DNA of 64,000 bases from Mucilaginibacter flavus. Its GTDB lineage: Bacteria > Bacteroidota > Bacteroidia > Sphingobacteriales > Sphingobacteriaceae. Shown in pieces: positions 52,816-62,900 of the stretch. The translations under genes and the position numbers were made by a program. The notes under the pieces were generated by a model. The model was not told where the DNA came from. It saw nothing but the letters and a program-made list of their open reading frames with translations, and made no database searches. How positions within the stretch are numbered: position 1 is the stretch's first letter; each line of letters begins with the position of its first letter. The stretch spans positions 26,000 through 89,999 of the forward strand of contig NZ_JAUFPS010000001.1 of NCBI RefSeq assembly GCF_030409315.1. The letters are read 5' to 3'.

Positions 52816-53727
52816 TTAATTACTTTGATCTGCCGGCTTTGTGGTTGCTGTTTGCGCCTCTTTATTGGTAAACAAGTTTACGCCTATCCCCAGGCCTATC
52901 CAGGGTTTGCCATGAAATATCCAGCTTCGCTCCAGCGGGGTTGGACGGTTTATCCAGTCAATACCACCGCCCAGCGTAAAGTTTATGTTTTTGTAACTTA
53001 TCAATCCGCTTAATGACGGGGAATAAGCTGGCCTGTCGGTACTTGTTTTTGTATAACCATTGGTAGACGCGCTATCAAGTGATACGGACGATAACGAAAA
53101 TCCCAGTACCCCGCCAACCGACCAATCTTTACTTAATTTATATTGTGCTGATACGGTTGTGCCAAAAGATACATTATCCTTCCAAACCGATTTTGTGGGT
53201 CTGAATTTAAATGGTGCGGTAAACGTACCAAAATTAACACTCCAGTTTTGCCCCTTAGTATATTCAGATACCGATGTAGCTTTGTCTCTTTGAGTAAGTA
53301 TAAAATACTTGATATCGGATTTTGGCCTGCTGCCGGGTGCAACAAGGCTTTCCGGTTCCGATTTAAAGTTGTAGGTACGCCGGTTATTTAGTTGTACTTC
53401 GTAATGCTTTCTGATAAAACCTGTATCGGTGGCACCTATTTTAGGTAAGGTCCAAACTAAAAATTTTATAGTTAAATCGCCTGTTTTAGGGTCAACCTTC
53501 ACTACAAAAAAGCGCGACCCCTGGTAAGCAATTACCGTATTTGTAGTCGCGATTCCTGTTGCATCGCATTCGGTAATGCGCAAATTGGCATCAAATATAA
53601 AAGTCTTGCCTTTGTAGTCGGCTATGGTATAATCCTTGCCTGCTGCTGTAGTATCAGCAGGTGCCTTTGCCTTAGCAAATGTGGCAGTTGCGGCAAGCAG
53701 TATAATAATGATAGTTGCTTTTTTCAT
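52816..53727 (-). CDS. Unrecognised exported protein, possibly outer membrane
   Basis: The product has 303 residues. MKKATIIIILLAATATFAKA is a signal peptide. The N-terminal half is polar, with TIADYKGKTFIFDANLRITE. The C-terminal half has alternating strands, such as KPWIGLGIGVNLFTNKE and SWSVGGVLGFSLSSVSLD-like, and ends in a short Thr/Ala/Lys tail. This fits a small beta-barrel outer membrane protein, but no family was recognised. It is divergent from the 7TM-DISM kinase, sharing with it a gap that holds a 15-bp inverted repeat, so the kinase pair might control it. Confidence 0.55.
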   Translation of the reverse strand: MKKATIIIILLAATATFAKAKAPADTTAAGKDYTIADYKGKTFIFDANLRITECDATGIATTNTVIAYQGSRFFVVKVDPKTGDLTIKFLVWTLPKIGATDTGFIRKHYEVQLNNRRTYNFKSEPESLVAPGSRPKSDIKYFILTQRDKATSVSEYTKGQNWSVNFGTFTAPFKFRPTKSVWKDNVSFGTTVSAQYKLSKDWSVGGVLGFSLSSVSLDSASTNGYTKTSTDRPAYSPSLSGLISYKNINFTLGGGIDWINRPTPLERSWIFHGKPWIGLGIGVNLFTNKEAQTATTKPADQSN

Positions 53728-53836
53728 TATAATAAGATTTGGTTTTTAAATTAACTGTTCCCGTTATTTTTCATAAAGTTATCAGCATTTAAAACCCTCA
53801 GGAATACTTAGTTTTAGGTATATTTCACATAAATTG

Positions 53837-53874
53837 TTGGCAGTAAATACCTCCAATTGGGTATTTACTGCCAA
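53837..53874. promoter_or_regulatory. 15-bp inverted repeat upstream of the 7TM-DISM kinase
   Basis: TTGGCAGTAAATACC (53837-53851), an 8-nt spacer, then its perfect complement (53860-53874). It lies 39 nt before the kinase ATG and 110 nt upstream of the divergent gene's start. It has no T-run, so an operator for the LuxR-type regulator, or an RNA leader hairpin, is more likely than a terminator. Confidence 0.6.
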
Positions 53875-53913
53875 TAAGTATCATTGTACTTTAACCTGAA
53901 CAAAAAACAATTA

Positions 53914-55839
53914 ATGAAAAGGTTGATAAGCTTATATGCAGTACCGCTGCTTTTATGCATTTGCCTGCCGCGTGTTTGCGCCGCCGGTACCAAACTTTCG
54001 CAAACAGATACCTTGCTTGTTAACGATGACGACAAGCTGCCACTACCGGGGCATATATGGTTTTATGAAGACAAATCATTGAAAATCGATATAAATCAGG
54101 CCATTGTTCAACGAAATAAAGGGGCATTTGAGGTATTAAATAAGGTTACCTTAAGCAGGGGATACACCAATTCATATTATTGGGTAACATTTACACTTAA
54201 AAATATTACGCAGCATACTGCATCGCTGTTCTTTTGGCAATCAAGCTCGGATGTAAGCAGGATGTTTTTTTATGAACTTGATGGCAAACAGATAAAAGTA
54301 ACCGGCCCAACAGGTGCTCACTATCCGTTTAAGCAGCGGCCTGTTTTAAACAGGGCTTTTTTATTCAACATTGTGCTAAAGCCCGGCGAAACCAAAACGT
54401 ATTATGTTTTTGCCGATAAAGTGGGTCATAATTTATATATGCCTATGTACCTATGGAAAGATACCACGGTTTGGCAGGCCGAGATAAGCAATTATACCAC
54501 CGATGCTTTTTTGGCCGGTGTGTTGCTATTGGCTATCGTTTTTAACATTTTTCTGTATTTCTCTATAAAAGATAAAATCCACTTGTTTTACTGTTTATAC
54601 GTACTGTGCTCACTGATATTTTTCCTGGAAGAGCAGGGACACGGATTTGAGTGGATATACCCATCAATCCCATACCTTCAGGATGAGATGAGACCTTTGG
54701 TTGCGGCATTGGGCAACGCTTTTATAATTGAAATTATGCAGCTTTTTGTTGCCCAAACTAAAAAGAACGGTTTCTTTTTTTACGCTGCCCAAACGTTTAA
54801 ATACGTGGGGTATATTGTATCGCCTTTTATTTTTGCCATGCTGTTTTTTCACCCGGCCATCTGGATGGAGCAGGCTGTTTTTTATGTTGTTAACCTGCAG
54901 GCCCTGCTTAGTACTGTGGTAGTAGCGGGCAGCGCCATACAGCGCATGCGCGAAGGCTTCAGGCCGGCTTATTTTTATTTTTTGGCCATTACGCCCCTGT
55001 TACTGGGTATTTTAAATTATATATTTAACACACTGGGTATTACCAACTTTAACCTGGTACGGCCAAACGGCCTGGTTGTTGGTTCAACTTTGGAGATAGT
55101 TTTACTTGCCCTTGCCCTTACCTACCGGTATAACGATGCGTTGGCAGGTAATAAAAAACTGGTAATTGAAAATTCCCGGCTGCTGGAACAGGTAATGCTT
55201 GCCGAGGAAGAAGAACGTAACAGGCTTGCCCGCGATTTACATGATGACCTTGGCAGTACCCTGGCCACCATTAAGCTAAATGTTACCAGCTTTCAAAACA
55301 GGATACAGTTGTTTGATGAATCATTGCAAAGCTTTTATTTTAATACCGTTACGTTGCTTACCAAAGCCTGCGACGATTTACGGCATATATCGCACAACTT
55401 AATGCCGCCCGATTTTTCAAAAAAGGGTATGGTGGCAACACTTGAAGAAGAAATAGACCAGATTAACCTTAACCAGCAGATAAAGTTTGGTTTTATAGCC
55501 GATGATGCAGGGCTAAGTTTTAACCATGCTTTCGAGATTGCCATGTACCGGATTTTTAGCGAACTGATCAATAACACATTGAAACACTCGGGCGCTGCCG
55601 AAGCGGTGTTGCAGTACATTGTAATTAAAGATAAAAACCTGATCAGGATAGTGGCCGAGGATGATGGTAAAGGCTTTTCGGCCAATACTACTGCAAACAC
55701 CAAGGGTATAGGGATCAAAAATATTTCGCAACGCACCAGGTTATTTCACGGCACAGTTAATATCGATTCAAGTCACCGTGGTACTACCGTAATCATTGAA
55801 CTTCCGTTTAACCATTCAAACTTTAAGTATGAGGCCTGA
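53914..55839 (+). CDS. 7TM-DISM sensor histidine kinase (NarX-type)
   Basis: The product has 641 residues, read from ATG at 53914 (MKRLISLYAVPLLLC); an earlier TTG is less likely. A signal peptide is followed by a 7TMR-DISM extracellular domain (about 30-185), where NKVTLSRGYTNSYYWVTFTL and YELDGKQIK fit the jelly-roll fold. Seven spans lie at about 195-410. After a coiled coil, the HisKA_3 motif is RNRLARDLHDDLGSTLATIK with His443, then a HATPase_c with EDDGKGFSA and GIGIKNISQRTRLF. Its stop overlaps the start of the response regulator gene, making a classical two-component operon. Likely signal: an extracellular carbohydrate or similar ligand. Confidence 0.92.
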   Translation: MKRLISLYAVPLLLCICLPRVCAAGTKLSQTDTLLVNDDDKLPLPGHIWFYEDKSLKIDINQAIVQRNKGAFEVLNKVTLSRGYTNSYYWVTFTLKNITQHTASLFFWQSSSDVSRMFFYELDGKQIKVTGPTGAHYPFKQRPVLNRAFLFNIVLKPGETKTYYVFADKVGHNLYMPMYLWKDTTVWQAEISNYTTDAFLAGVLLLAIVFNIFLYFSIKDKIHLFYCLYVLCSLIFFLEEQGHGFEWIYPSIPYLQDEMRPLVAALGNAFIIEIMQLFVAQTKKNGFFFYAAQTFKYVGYIVSPFIFAMLFFHPAIWMEQAVFYVVNLQALLSTVVVAGSAIQRMREGFRPAYFYFLAITPLLLGILNYIFNTLGITNFNLVRPNGLVVGSTLEIVLLALALTYRYNDALAGNKKLVIENSRLLEQVMLAEEEERNRLARDLHDDLGSTLATIKLNVTSFQNRIQLFDESLQSFYFNTVTLLTKACDDLRHISHNLMPPDFSKKGMVATLEEEIDQINLNQQIKFGFIADDAGLSFNHAFEIAMYRIFSELINNTLKHSGAAEAVLQYIVIKDKNLIRIVAEDDGKGFSANTTANTKGIGIKNISQRTRLFHGTVNIDSSHRGTTVIIELPFNHSNFKYEA

Positions 55840-56467
55840 TTTGATAAAAATTTTAATTGCCGATGATCATAAACTGTTTACCGATGGGCTTTCGGCCCTG
55901 TTGAGTACCGTTCCCGAAATTTTGCTTGTGGGTACGGTAAAGAATGGTAAAGAACTTATCCACTGGTTTAACCATCAGCAGGCAGCTATCGCGCTTATTG
56001 ACTTAAATATGCCCGAAATGGATGGTATCGAGGCATCTAAACATTTGCTTAAATATTTCCCCCAAACCCGCATCATCATCCTTTCAACCTATTTAAACAA
56101 CAATTTAATGATTGATTTAAAGAAGATGGGCGTAGCCGGGTACCTGAAAAAAGACTGTGATTTTATGGTATTGCTGGATACGATAAAAAAGGTTGCGGCA
56201 GGTGGGTTTGTATTTGAAGATTTTACGACGAAAGAAGCAACTCCGGCTTTTTCTGTAAAAGACGAGTTTTTAAACAAACACCGGCTTTCGTCGCGCGAAG
56301 TAGAGATACTTTCGCTTATCCGTCGTGGTTTTTCGACCAAGGAAATAGCCGAACATTTGTTTATCTCGGTATTAACGGTATCAACCCATCGCAAAAACAT
56401 CTGCCATAAATTAAACATCAAAACGTCGGCAGGTTTAACCCGTTTTGCCATTGATAACAGGTTATAG
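55829..56467 (+). CDS. LuxR/NarL-type response regulator
   Basis: The product has 212 residues, read from MRPDLIKILIADDHK; the frame extends 11 codons further upstream, but that part would be a poor start. The receiver has the ADDH pocket, IALIDLNMPEMDG with Asp58, and YLKKDCD with the conserved Lys. The LuxR-type helix-turn-helix is LSSREVEILSLIRRGFSTKE followed by IAEHLFISVLTVSTHRKNI (about 155-200). It overlaps the kinase gene by 11 bases. Targets are not visible; the inverted repeat at 53837-53874 is a candidate binding site. Confidence 0.93.
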   Translation: MRPDLIKILIADDHKLFTDGLSALLSTVPEILLVGTVKNGKELIHWFNHQQAAIALIDLNMPEMDGIEASKHLLKYFPQTRIIILSTYLNNNLMIDLKKMGVAGYLKKDCDFMVLLDTIKKVAAGGFVFEDFTTKEATPAFSVKDEFLNKHRLSSREVEILSLIRRGFSTKEIAEHLFISVLTVSTHRKNICHKLNIKTSAGLTRFAIDNRL

Positions 56468-56477
56468 GGCCTTAGTG

Positions 56478-57290
56478 TTAGTTATCAAATAAATCAGCCG
56501 GCGAAAATTCCAGCCGCTTATTTTTAAACTTAACGTTCTTGTACTTGTTTTTTGACGGCGGTAATTCGCTCACAAACCTGAAATATATATTATAGCCATT
56601 TTTGGCGGTATTGCCGGCTTTAAAATAAATTCTGCCCGGGGCCTGAAGATCAACAGGTGTGTTAGTTTTTTGCCCGCTATAACATTTATCAAAAAAAACG
56701 ACTTTAAAAGGAGTATCAACTCTTCTGAAAACTAAAGGGTTCTTCAGTAAACAGGTAATGGCAATTGTACTTTGAGTTCCGTTGGCTTTGTATTCGTCCC
56801 GGCAGTTTATGTATAGCAGTGATTGGTCGGTATTGAATGATGTTTCCCAATAAATATTGCTTCCGCTATCTACAAAGCCCATTGAGCTGGGATGCAGGCC
56901 GTCGGTTATCCATTTACCAGGGTAAAATTTGTTGAAATCATAAACGTTAAGATCTTTATCAGTTAATTTTCCCCGATTGGAATAGTAGTCTTTAAACTTA
57001 TCCCTCACGGTGGTTATATAAATAACCTTCTTTTCGGTACCCGAAAACAGCAGGTACTCAATTTCTCCAATCGGGGTGCCGGCAGGAGCAGGTTTTTGGG
57101 TGTTATCCAACATAAAATAGCCATTTTTTTGGCTGATGTAGGTTTTACGGATGTATAACTGATAAGTCGAATCCAGGTTGATGTACTGGTAAGTATCTGT
57201 TGGTTTCGGATCATCTACATAATAAAAATATTTACCACAGCCCGATAATAACAATGTACAATAAATCAGCAAAAAGTAGTTTCTTCTCAT
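56478..57290 (-). CDS. Unrecognised lipoprotein
   Basis: The product has 270 residues. MRRNYFLLIYCTLLLSGCG gives a lipoprotein signal with Cys18. The remainder is rich in Tyr, Lys and Asp, with no domain that I know: YYVDDPKPTDTYQYINLDST near the start, YYSNRGKLTDKDLNVYDFNK in the middle and KNKYKNVKFKNKRLEFSPAD near the end. It overlaps by 4 bases with the gene at 57287 (start inside the upstream stop, ATGA), so the two are translationally coupled and likely function together at the outer membrane. The gene ends 10 nt from the convergent LuxR regulator. Confidence 0.6.
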   Translation of the reverse strand: MRRNYFLLIYCTLLLSGCGKYFYYVDDPKPTDTYQYINLDSTYQLYIRKTYISQKNGYFMLDNTQKPAPAGTPIGEIEYLLFSGTEKKVIYITTVRDKFKDYYSNRGKLTDKDLNVYDFNKFYPGKWITDGLHPSSMGFVDSGSNIYWETSFNTDQSLLYINCRDEYKANGTQSTIAITCLLKNPLVFRRVDTPFKVVFFDKCYSGQKTNTPVDLQAPGRIYFKAGNTAKNGYNIYFRFVSELPPSKNKYKNVKFKNKRLEFSPADLFDN

Positions 57291-58285
57291 CGCAAGCCAA
57301 TTTGATTATTTAACAGGTATCCCGAAGCTATTACAGATATGTAATGAGGGTAAGGCACCAGGTGAAAAGCATTGTCGTTATTATAATGGATTATGTTTTG
57401 GGCATCCAAACTGATGTAGTTATTAAAACAGAGATCGACCCCGTAGCCTTTTGATGGATTAGCCACGGTTATGCTTACTATGCCTTTGTTAAACATTTGT
57501 TGTTCCGGATCATGGTAATCGATATAAGCGAGGCCCATATTGTTGGAGAGTTTAAATCCGTCGCCTGCATCGCCGGTGAATTTGGCATAACCTATTTCTA
57601 TTAAATTAAAATCAGTATGTCTCTTTCCATTATAAACCAGCAAACCGCCGCCGGTATGGTATCGGTCGCCCTTATCGCCAAGTTTTATAGCATCGAGCTC
57701 GCCACCATCATTGTAATATATCACTTGAAAGTGGTCAAATACATGGGCATTGGTAAAGCCCACAATCTGGCAGTGTTTTTCTTTGTCAGAACTAAAAATG
57801 AAATTATCTCCTATAGATAATGACCATTTATAAGGATTTTGCAAAGCAGGCCTTGCAAAATTGGAAAAGTAATATAAAGGCACATCCCTATCGGTCAGTA
57901 AAATGGCGTTAGGGCGGGTAAAATTGTTAGTTGAAAACCCTGCTGTAAAGGTAACAGCGGTAATAGCATCAAACGTAAGCCTCGGAGTAAATGAAGGTGC
58001 CCGGCTCCTGCTGCCGAAACCGCCGGTGTATAATTGAAGCTCCTGGTTAAGTGTTGGTAAAAACCACTTCGCGATAAAATTTGAACCTACACCCGCATCT
58101 GCCGAAAGCCGGAAAACAGGGTTAGGCCTGCTGGCATTTTTTCCGAAACCAAACTCAATCGAGCCTTTTATGGTAACACCCCATTGCAGGTTTTGAGCGT
58201 TAGAAACGTACTGAACTTTACTTTGCGCAAAAACTTTTATGGTAAGCACCGTTAAAAGTAAAAATGCAGTGATTAAAGGTTTCAT
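57287..58285 (-). CDS. Unrecognised exported protein, probable outer membrane beta-barrel
   Basis: The product has 332 residues with a signal peptide (MKPLITAFLLLTVLTIKVFAQ). Alternating hydrophobic strands such as LQWGVTIKGSIEFGFGKN, ELQLYTGGFGSRSRAPSF, FDAITAVTFTAGFSTNNF and KGYGVDLCFNNYISLDAQ suggest a barrel of 10-14 strands. I recognise no family signature. The partner lipoprotein gene overlaps its 3' end by 4 bases. Perhaps a small channel or assembly factor with its lipoprotein, in the manner of other OMP/lipoprotein pairs of Bacteroidota (inference). Confidence 0.6.
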   Translation of the reverse strand: MKPLITAFLLLTVLTIKVFAQSKVQYVSNAQNLQWGVTIKGSIEFGFGKNASRPNPVFRLSADAGVGSNFIAKWFLPTLNQELQLYTGGFGSRSRAPSFTPRLTFDAITAVTFTAGFSTNNFTRPNAILLTDRDVPLYYFSNFARPALQNPYKWSLSIGDNFIFSSDKEKHCQIVGFTNAHVFDHFQVIYYNDGGELDAIKLGDKGDRYHTGGGLLVYNGKRHTDFNLIEIGYAKFTGDAGDGFKLSNNMGLAYIDYHDPEQQMFNKGIVSITVANPSKGYGVDLCFNNYISLDAQNIIHYNNDNAFHLVPYPHYISVIASGYLLNNQIGLR

Positions 58286-58411
58286 CCCATAAATATGCCT
58301 ATAAAATTCAGAAAAACTAATACCTACTTCTAAGTAAAGCTACCCAAACCTGCGGATTTTGATTTAGCGAGATGTAGGCAAACCACTACCGCGGCAGGGT
58401 AACACAAGCAT

Positions 58412-58450
58412 AAAAAAAGGCCGCTCCTGGTAAACAAGGAAGCGGCCTTT
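58412..58450 (-). terminator. Terminator of the SusC/SusD transcript
   Basis: AAAGGCCGCT (58416-58425) and AGCGGCCTTT (58441-58450) form the stem, with A-run at 58412-58418 reading as U-run on the minus strand. It is 27 nt after the SusD stop. T-rich flank at the other end may give weak function in the plus direction too. Confidence 0.9.
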
Positions 58451-58476
58451 ACTTAATCAAATCAAACCCCAGAAAT

Positions 58477-59949
58477 TTATTTATCCCACCAAACGCGGGC
58501 TTTGGCATTAAAATTATTGGTGCCACCGTAATTTGCTATTGCAGCGGTTACATTGGCATTATTTAAATTAAACTCTGATTGAGGATAGGGTATTTTACGC
58601 GGAATAACACCCGAAGTACCAGGATTAGGAGTTAATACAGGGTAACCTGTACGGCGCCAGTTGGCCCAAACTTCGTCGGCGTCAAAAACAAAACCGGCCA
58701 CCCAAAACTCGGTATTGATTTTAGCTATCTGAGCTTCGGCAGTAGCCGGTAGTGGATTTTTGGCAAGATAGGCGCTTATTTGCGCATCCGTAATTACCGG
58801 GCCGCCCGATAGCTTGGCTAACGATTGCATGTGGCCGGTGATGCCTGCCTTGTAATGATCGGCAGCGCTGCCTGTAATGTATCCGCGTACTATGGCTTCG
58901 GCGGTTAAAAACTCAACTTCTGCATAAGCAAAATCAAAGAAAGGGGTATCTTTTTGCCCAAAAGCGTCATAGTTAACCCTTGTATTTGGTGCCGGGTCGG
59001 TTGCTTTAAAGCTGTAGCCAATAAATTGCGTAGTATCAACAGGCAAAGTTTTGGTACCGCTATTGGCTACAAAAGTGTTATAAACGCCGCCGTATACAGC
59101 CAAACGCGGGTCGCCGGCTACCTTCATTTCGGTTATTAGCGTTTTATGCAAAAAGAAATCATTCTCACCATCATTCAGTGTAAAGTTAAAACCATTTGGC
59201 GCTGCAGAATTGTGCAGTAAAATTGGCATATCGGCATTGCTGGTCATTACACCATCGGCAATGGCTTCTTTTGCTAAAGCCGAGGCCTGGGTAGGATCAA
59301 CCTTTATTAAACGCATGCCTATGCGTAATAACATAGACGACGCCAGTTTTTTCCACCCCGCAGCGCTGCCACCATAAAACTGGTCGCCGCTTACTTTTTG
59401 GCTTGCATTGTTTGTTAAAAGGGTTATTGATTCCCTTAGCTCTTTTACAAAATCGGTATAGATTTGTTGTTGCGGATCATAAACTGGCGTAAATACCTTA
59501 TCATTTAAAGCTTTACCTGCCTGGCTGTAAGGGATATCGCCGTAATAATCAGTTAATTTTTGATAAATAAATACGCGCCATATACGGGCAGCCGCGTAGG
59601 TTGATTGCATATCGGTGCGGGCTTTTAGCACGGGTACAATATATTCCAGATCGTTAAGCGCCGGCCGGTAAAAGTTGTTCCAGTAACGTTGCGATACATC
59701 ATCGGTAGCAACATATGCATTGCCCGGCCAGTCATTAGCGTAGCCATATTGCATAAACGCGTGGCAATAAGCTGTTCGCGGAAACATATCTACGTTGGAT
59801 GTATTAACTGTGGCATCTGATAACAACGCGCCCGGATCAACGGAAGTAATAGCATCCGGATTTAAATTGTACTTAGCAAAGTTTTTGGTGCAACCCGTAA
59901 GCGCGGCAACTATAAAAAAGAATAATATGCTGTTGAATAAATTTTTCAT
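58477..59949 (-). CDS. SusD/RagB-like nutrient-binding lipoprotein
   Basis: The product has 490 residues. MKNLFNSILFFFIVAALTGC is a lipoprotein signal with Cys20. The pattern NLNPDAITSVDPGALLSDAT, YWNNFYRPALNDLEYIVPVL, RIWRVFIYQKLTDYYGDIPY (TPR-like helices) and FFDFAYAEVEFLTAEAIVRG fits the SusD-like group that annotates as SusD/RagB nutrient-binding outer membrane lipoprotein. It caps the SusC channel and binds the glycan or other nutrient. It lies 21 nt downstream of SusC, in the usual order, and closes the transcript with a terminator. Substrate unknown. Confidence 0.92.
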   Translation of the reverse strand: MKNLFNSILFFFIVAALTGCTKNFAKYNLNPDAITSVDPGALLSDATVNTSNVDMFPRTAYCHAFMQYGYANDWPGNAYVATDDVSQRYWNNFYRPALNDLEYIVPVLKARTDMQSTYAAARIWRVFIYQKLTDYYGDIPYSQAGKALNDKVFTPVYDPQQQIYTDFVKELRESITLLTNNASQKVSGDQFYGGSAAGWKKLASSMLLRIGMRLIKVDPTQASALAKEAIADGVMTSNADMPILLHNSAAPNGFNFTLNDGENDFFLHKTLITEMKVAGDPRLAVYGGVYNTFVANSGTKTLPVDTTQFIGYSFKATDPAPNTRVNYDAFGQKDTPFFDFAYAEVEFLTAEAIVRGYITGSAADHYKAGITGHMQSLAKLSGGPVITDAQISAYLAKNPLPATAEAQIAKINTEFWVAGFVFDADEVWANWRRTGYPVLTPNPGTSGVIPRKIPYPQSEFNLNNANVTAAIANYGGTNNFNAKARVWWDK

Positions 59950-59970
59950 GATTTTCTCCTTTCTATATGA

Positions 59971-62900
59971 TTAAAAGGTAACATTTAAATTGAAGCCATA
60001 AGTGCGGCTGGTTGGCAGCGCTCCGCTATCATATCCGTAACCCTGGGCAATACTGTCTGATGCTTCGGGATCAAACGTTGGCAGGTTTTTCTTGATATAG
60101 AAAAGGTTACGGCCGATAAGCGAGAAGGTAACCGAGCGGATGCGGCTGTTGCCCAATACACTTTTAGGTAAGCTGTAACCTAATGATATTTGCCTGAATT
60201 TGATAAATGTACGGCTAAATACATGGGCTTCATCGGCGCTTTTATCGGCGTTACCACCATCGTTATATTGGATATAAGGGCTAAATGGCAACGTGTTCTT
60301 GGTGTAAACTGGCGCGCTGGCTGTACCTGTGTTGATAACACCGTTAGGCACATAATTACCATCGCGGCCAACAAGTGAAGCTTCGGAGTTACCAAAGTAG
60401 TTGGTCCACCTGGCGCCGGCCTCGTAAATCTGGCCGCCAAACTGTCCGTCGATAAGGAAACTGAAGGAGAAGTTTTTGTAGTTAATGGTATTGGTTATAC
60501 CGCCAGACCAATTTGGATTGGCCGAACCAAGGTAGCTTTCATTGTTGTTAACATCTTTTATAACCGCGTCATTTGGCTGCGAAGAATCAGATGTGCCGTA
60601 CCTTGAATTTACCGGAATGTATACATCCTGGCCCTGGGCATTTTTCAAAAATGTGCTCCCGAAGATAGATCCCAGCGGGTAGCCTACTTTTGATTTGATA
60701 TTGTAATAATGCGAAATGCCGTTTGCACCGATGGTAGGATCAAGCGCGGTTACCATATTTTTGTTTTTGGCACCATTAAAGCCCACAGTCCAGGTAAAAT
60801 CCTTCGTTTTTATCGGGCTGCCGCTAATAGCTAACTCCACACCGCGGTTATACATCGATCCGGCATTGAAATACAGCGAGCCATAGGTGGTAGTGCTACT
60901 GATTGATGATTGCAGCAAAAAGTTATCAGATTTTTTGTAGTAGTAAGCAAAATCAAGAGAAATCCTGTTTTGAAAAAACTTCAGCTCGGTTCCAATTTCT
61001 GTTTCAGTAGTAGTTTCGGGCTTTAAGCTTGGCGGCGGTACAGTAGAGCCGGTAATTTCGGCATTGGTGATGCCATTTACAGGCGGTTTAAGCGTAAATG
61101 TTAAATCGGTTAACTGCGGGGTAGGGTTGCTGCCGGTTTGCCCTATAGATGCCCTGATTTTACCGAATGATAATACAGATTGGTCTATTTTTAAAGCATC
61201 GGTAAATACGAAGCTTAAGTTAGCCGATGGATAAAATAAGTTTGGTTTAAAATCAGGACGGGTAGATGACAATGCCGAATACCAGTCATTACGACCTGTT
61301 ATCTCTAAAAATAAATAGTTTTTATACCCAAATTGCATCTCAGCAAAAACAGAGTTGGTTTTATATCTCGGCGTATGCGATTCTGTTGGCGGGTGGACAT
61401 TACTGGCATTGCTAAAGTTCAACAGGTTAGGATCGGCCAGACCTTCGGCATACAGATCCAGCGAGTATTGCTGTGAATTTTGCAATTCGGCACCTGCAAA
61501 GGCGTTGAATGTAAGATCAGAAAATTTGTGATCGTAAGATAGCATCGCCCTAACATCAGATTTTTGCTGCTCGATGGTAGTTGTGCGGTACACTCCGTTA
61601 GTATTGATAACGTTATTCGGGCGTATCACAAATAAAGCCGGTGTATTGATGTAATCATAACCCGCAATTAAATTGGCGTGCAGGTGGTCGGTAATATCAT
61701 AAGTAATATTGCCCGATGATAAAATGCGGTTTTGAGTTTGGTTATTGGTTACCTGCTCTATTTGCACATAAGGGTTGGCATTATAAGTCGACAGATATTT
61801 ACCATCGGGTGTTTTAGCATCCAATAGTGTAATATCTGTTGAGCTGGCAATACGTGGATAAGCCAAACCAAACGAACCACGGCCGTCGCCGCGTAAAAGC
61901 GGCGCATTGAGGCGCAAGGTTCTTGATAAATCAACCTTGAAATCGGTGTGCAGCCTGGTGCCATAATCCTGCGTGGCTCGTATTACGGCGTTATAGCGCT
62001 CATACTTTTCGCCTGGTGTAGGCAGGTTATCCTTTGTTTGTGATAGCGATACCCGGTATGATCCGTTTTCGGTACCCTTGGTAAAGGCCAAACTATTGGT
62101 GGTGGTTACACCGGTATTAAAGAAACGATCAAAGTTTTTTGCTGCCGATTGAGATACGTATGGTTTTGTTTTTCCATCAATATCTAAAAACGGCCTGCCA
62201 TCCAACTTACCGCCCCATGACCATCCCGGAGGATCGCCGGAGTTATCGCCTAACTGACCGTAAAATATTGGATCGCCGTAATCGGCGGGTGTATAGGGGC
62301 GACCAAGATAGCCACGGCCGTACTGGGTTTGCAAATGATCGTACGGTACCATTTTTTCAAGTACGGTATTGCTGTTAAAGCTTATACCAAGACCCTGGCC
62401 TTTTTTGCCCTTTTTTGTGGTGATTAAAATAACGCCGGCCTGGGCACCGCCGCCATAAAGCGCCGCTGCCGATGCACCTTTAAGTACGCTTATGGTTTCA
62501 ATATCATCGGGATTGATAGATGATAAGCCGTCGCCTGGATCAGATCCGCCGTAAACTTTGCCGCCGTCGTCGCTGTTTTCGCGGGTTGTACTGTTAATAG
62601 GTACACCATCAACAACATACAAAGGCTGGTTTGAACCCGAGAATGATGAATTACCACGCAGGATAACTCTTGAAGAACCACCAGGTCCGTTGGGCGGGCT
62701 TTGTACTACTAAACCGGCTACTTTGCCCTCTAAGGCATTGATAAAAGTAGGCTCGCGGGTAAGTGATACCTCTTCGCCGCCAATCTGGCTTATAGAGTAG
62801 CCCAATTGTTTTTCGTCTTTTTTAATACCCAACGCTGTTACAATAACTTCGCTGAGCTTGCCCGATGCATTGAGACTGATGGTTAAAAAAATATTGTTGC

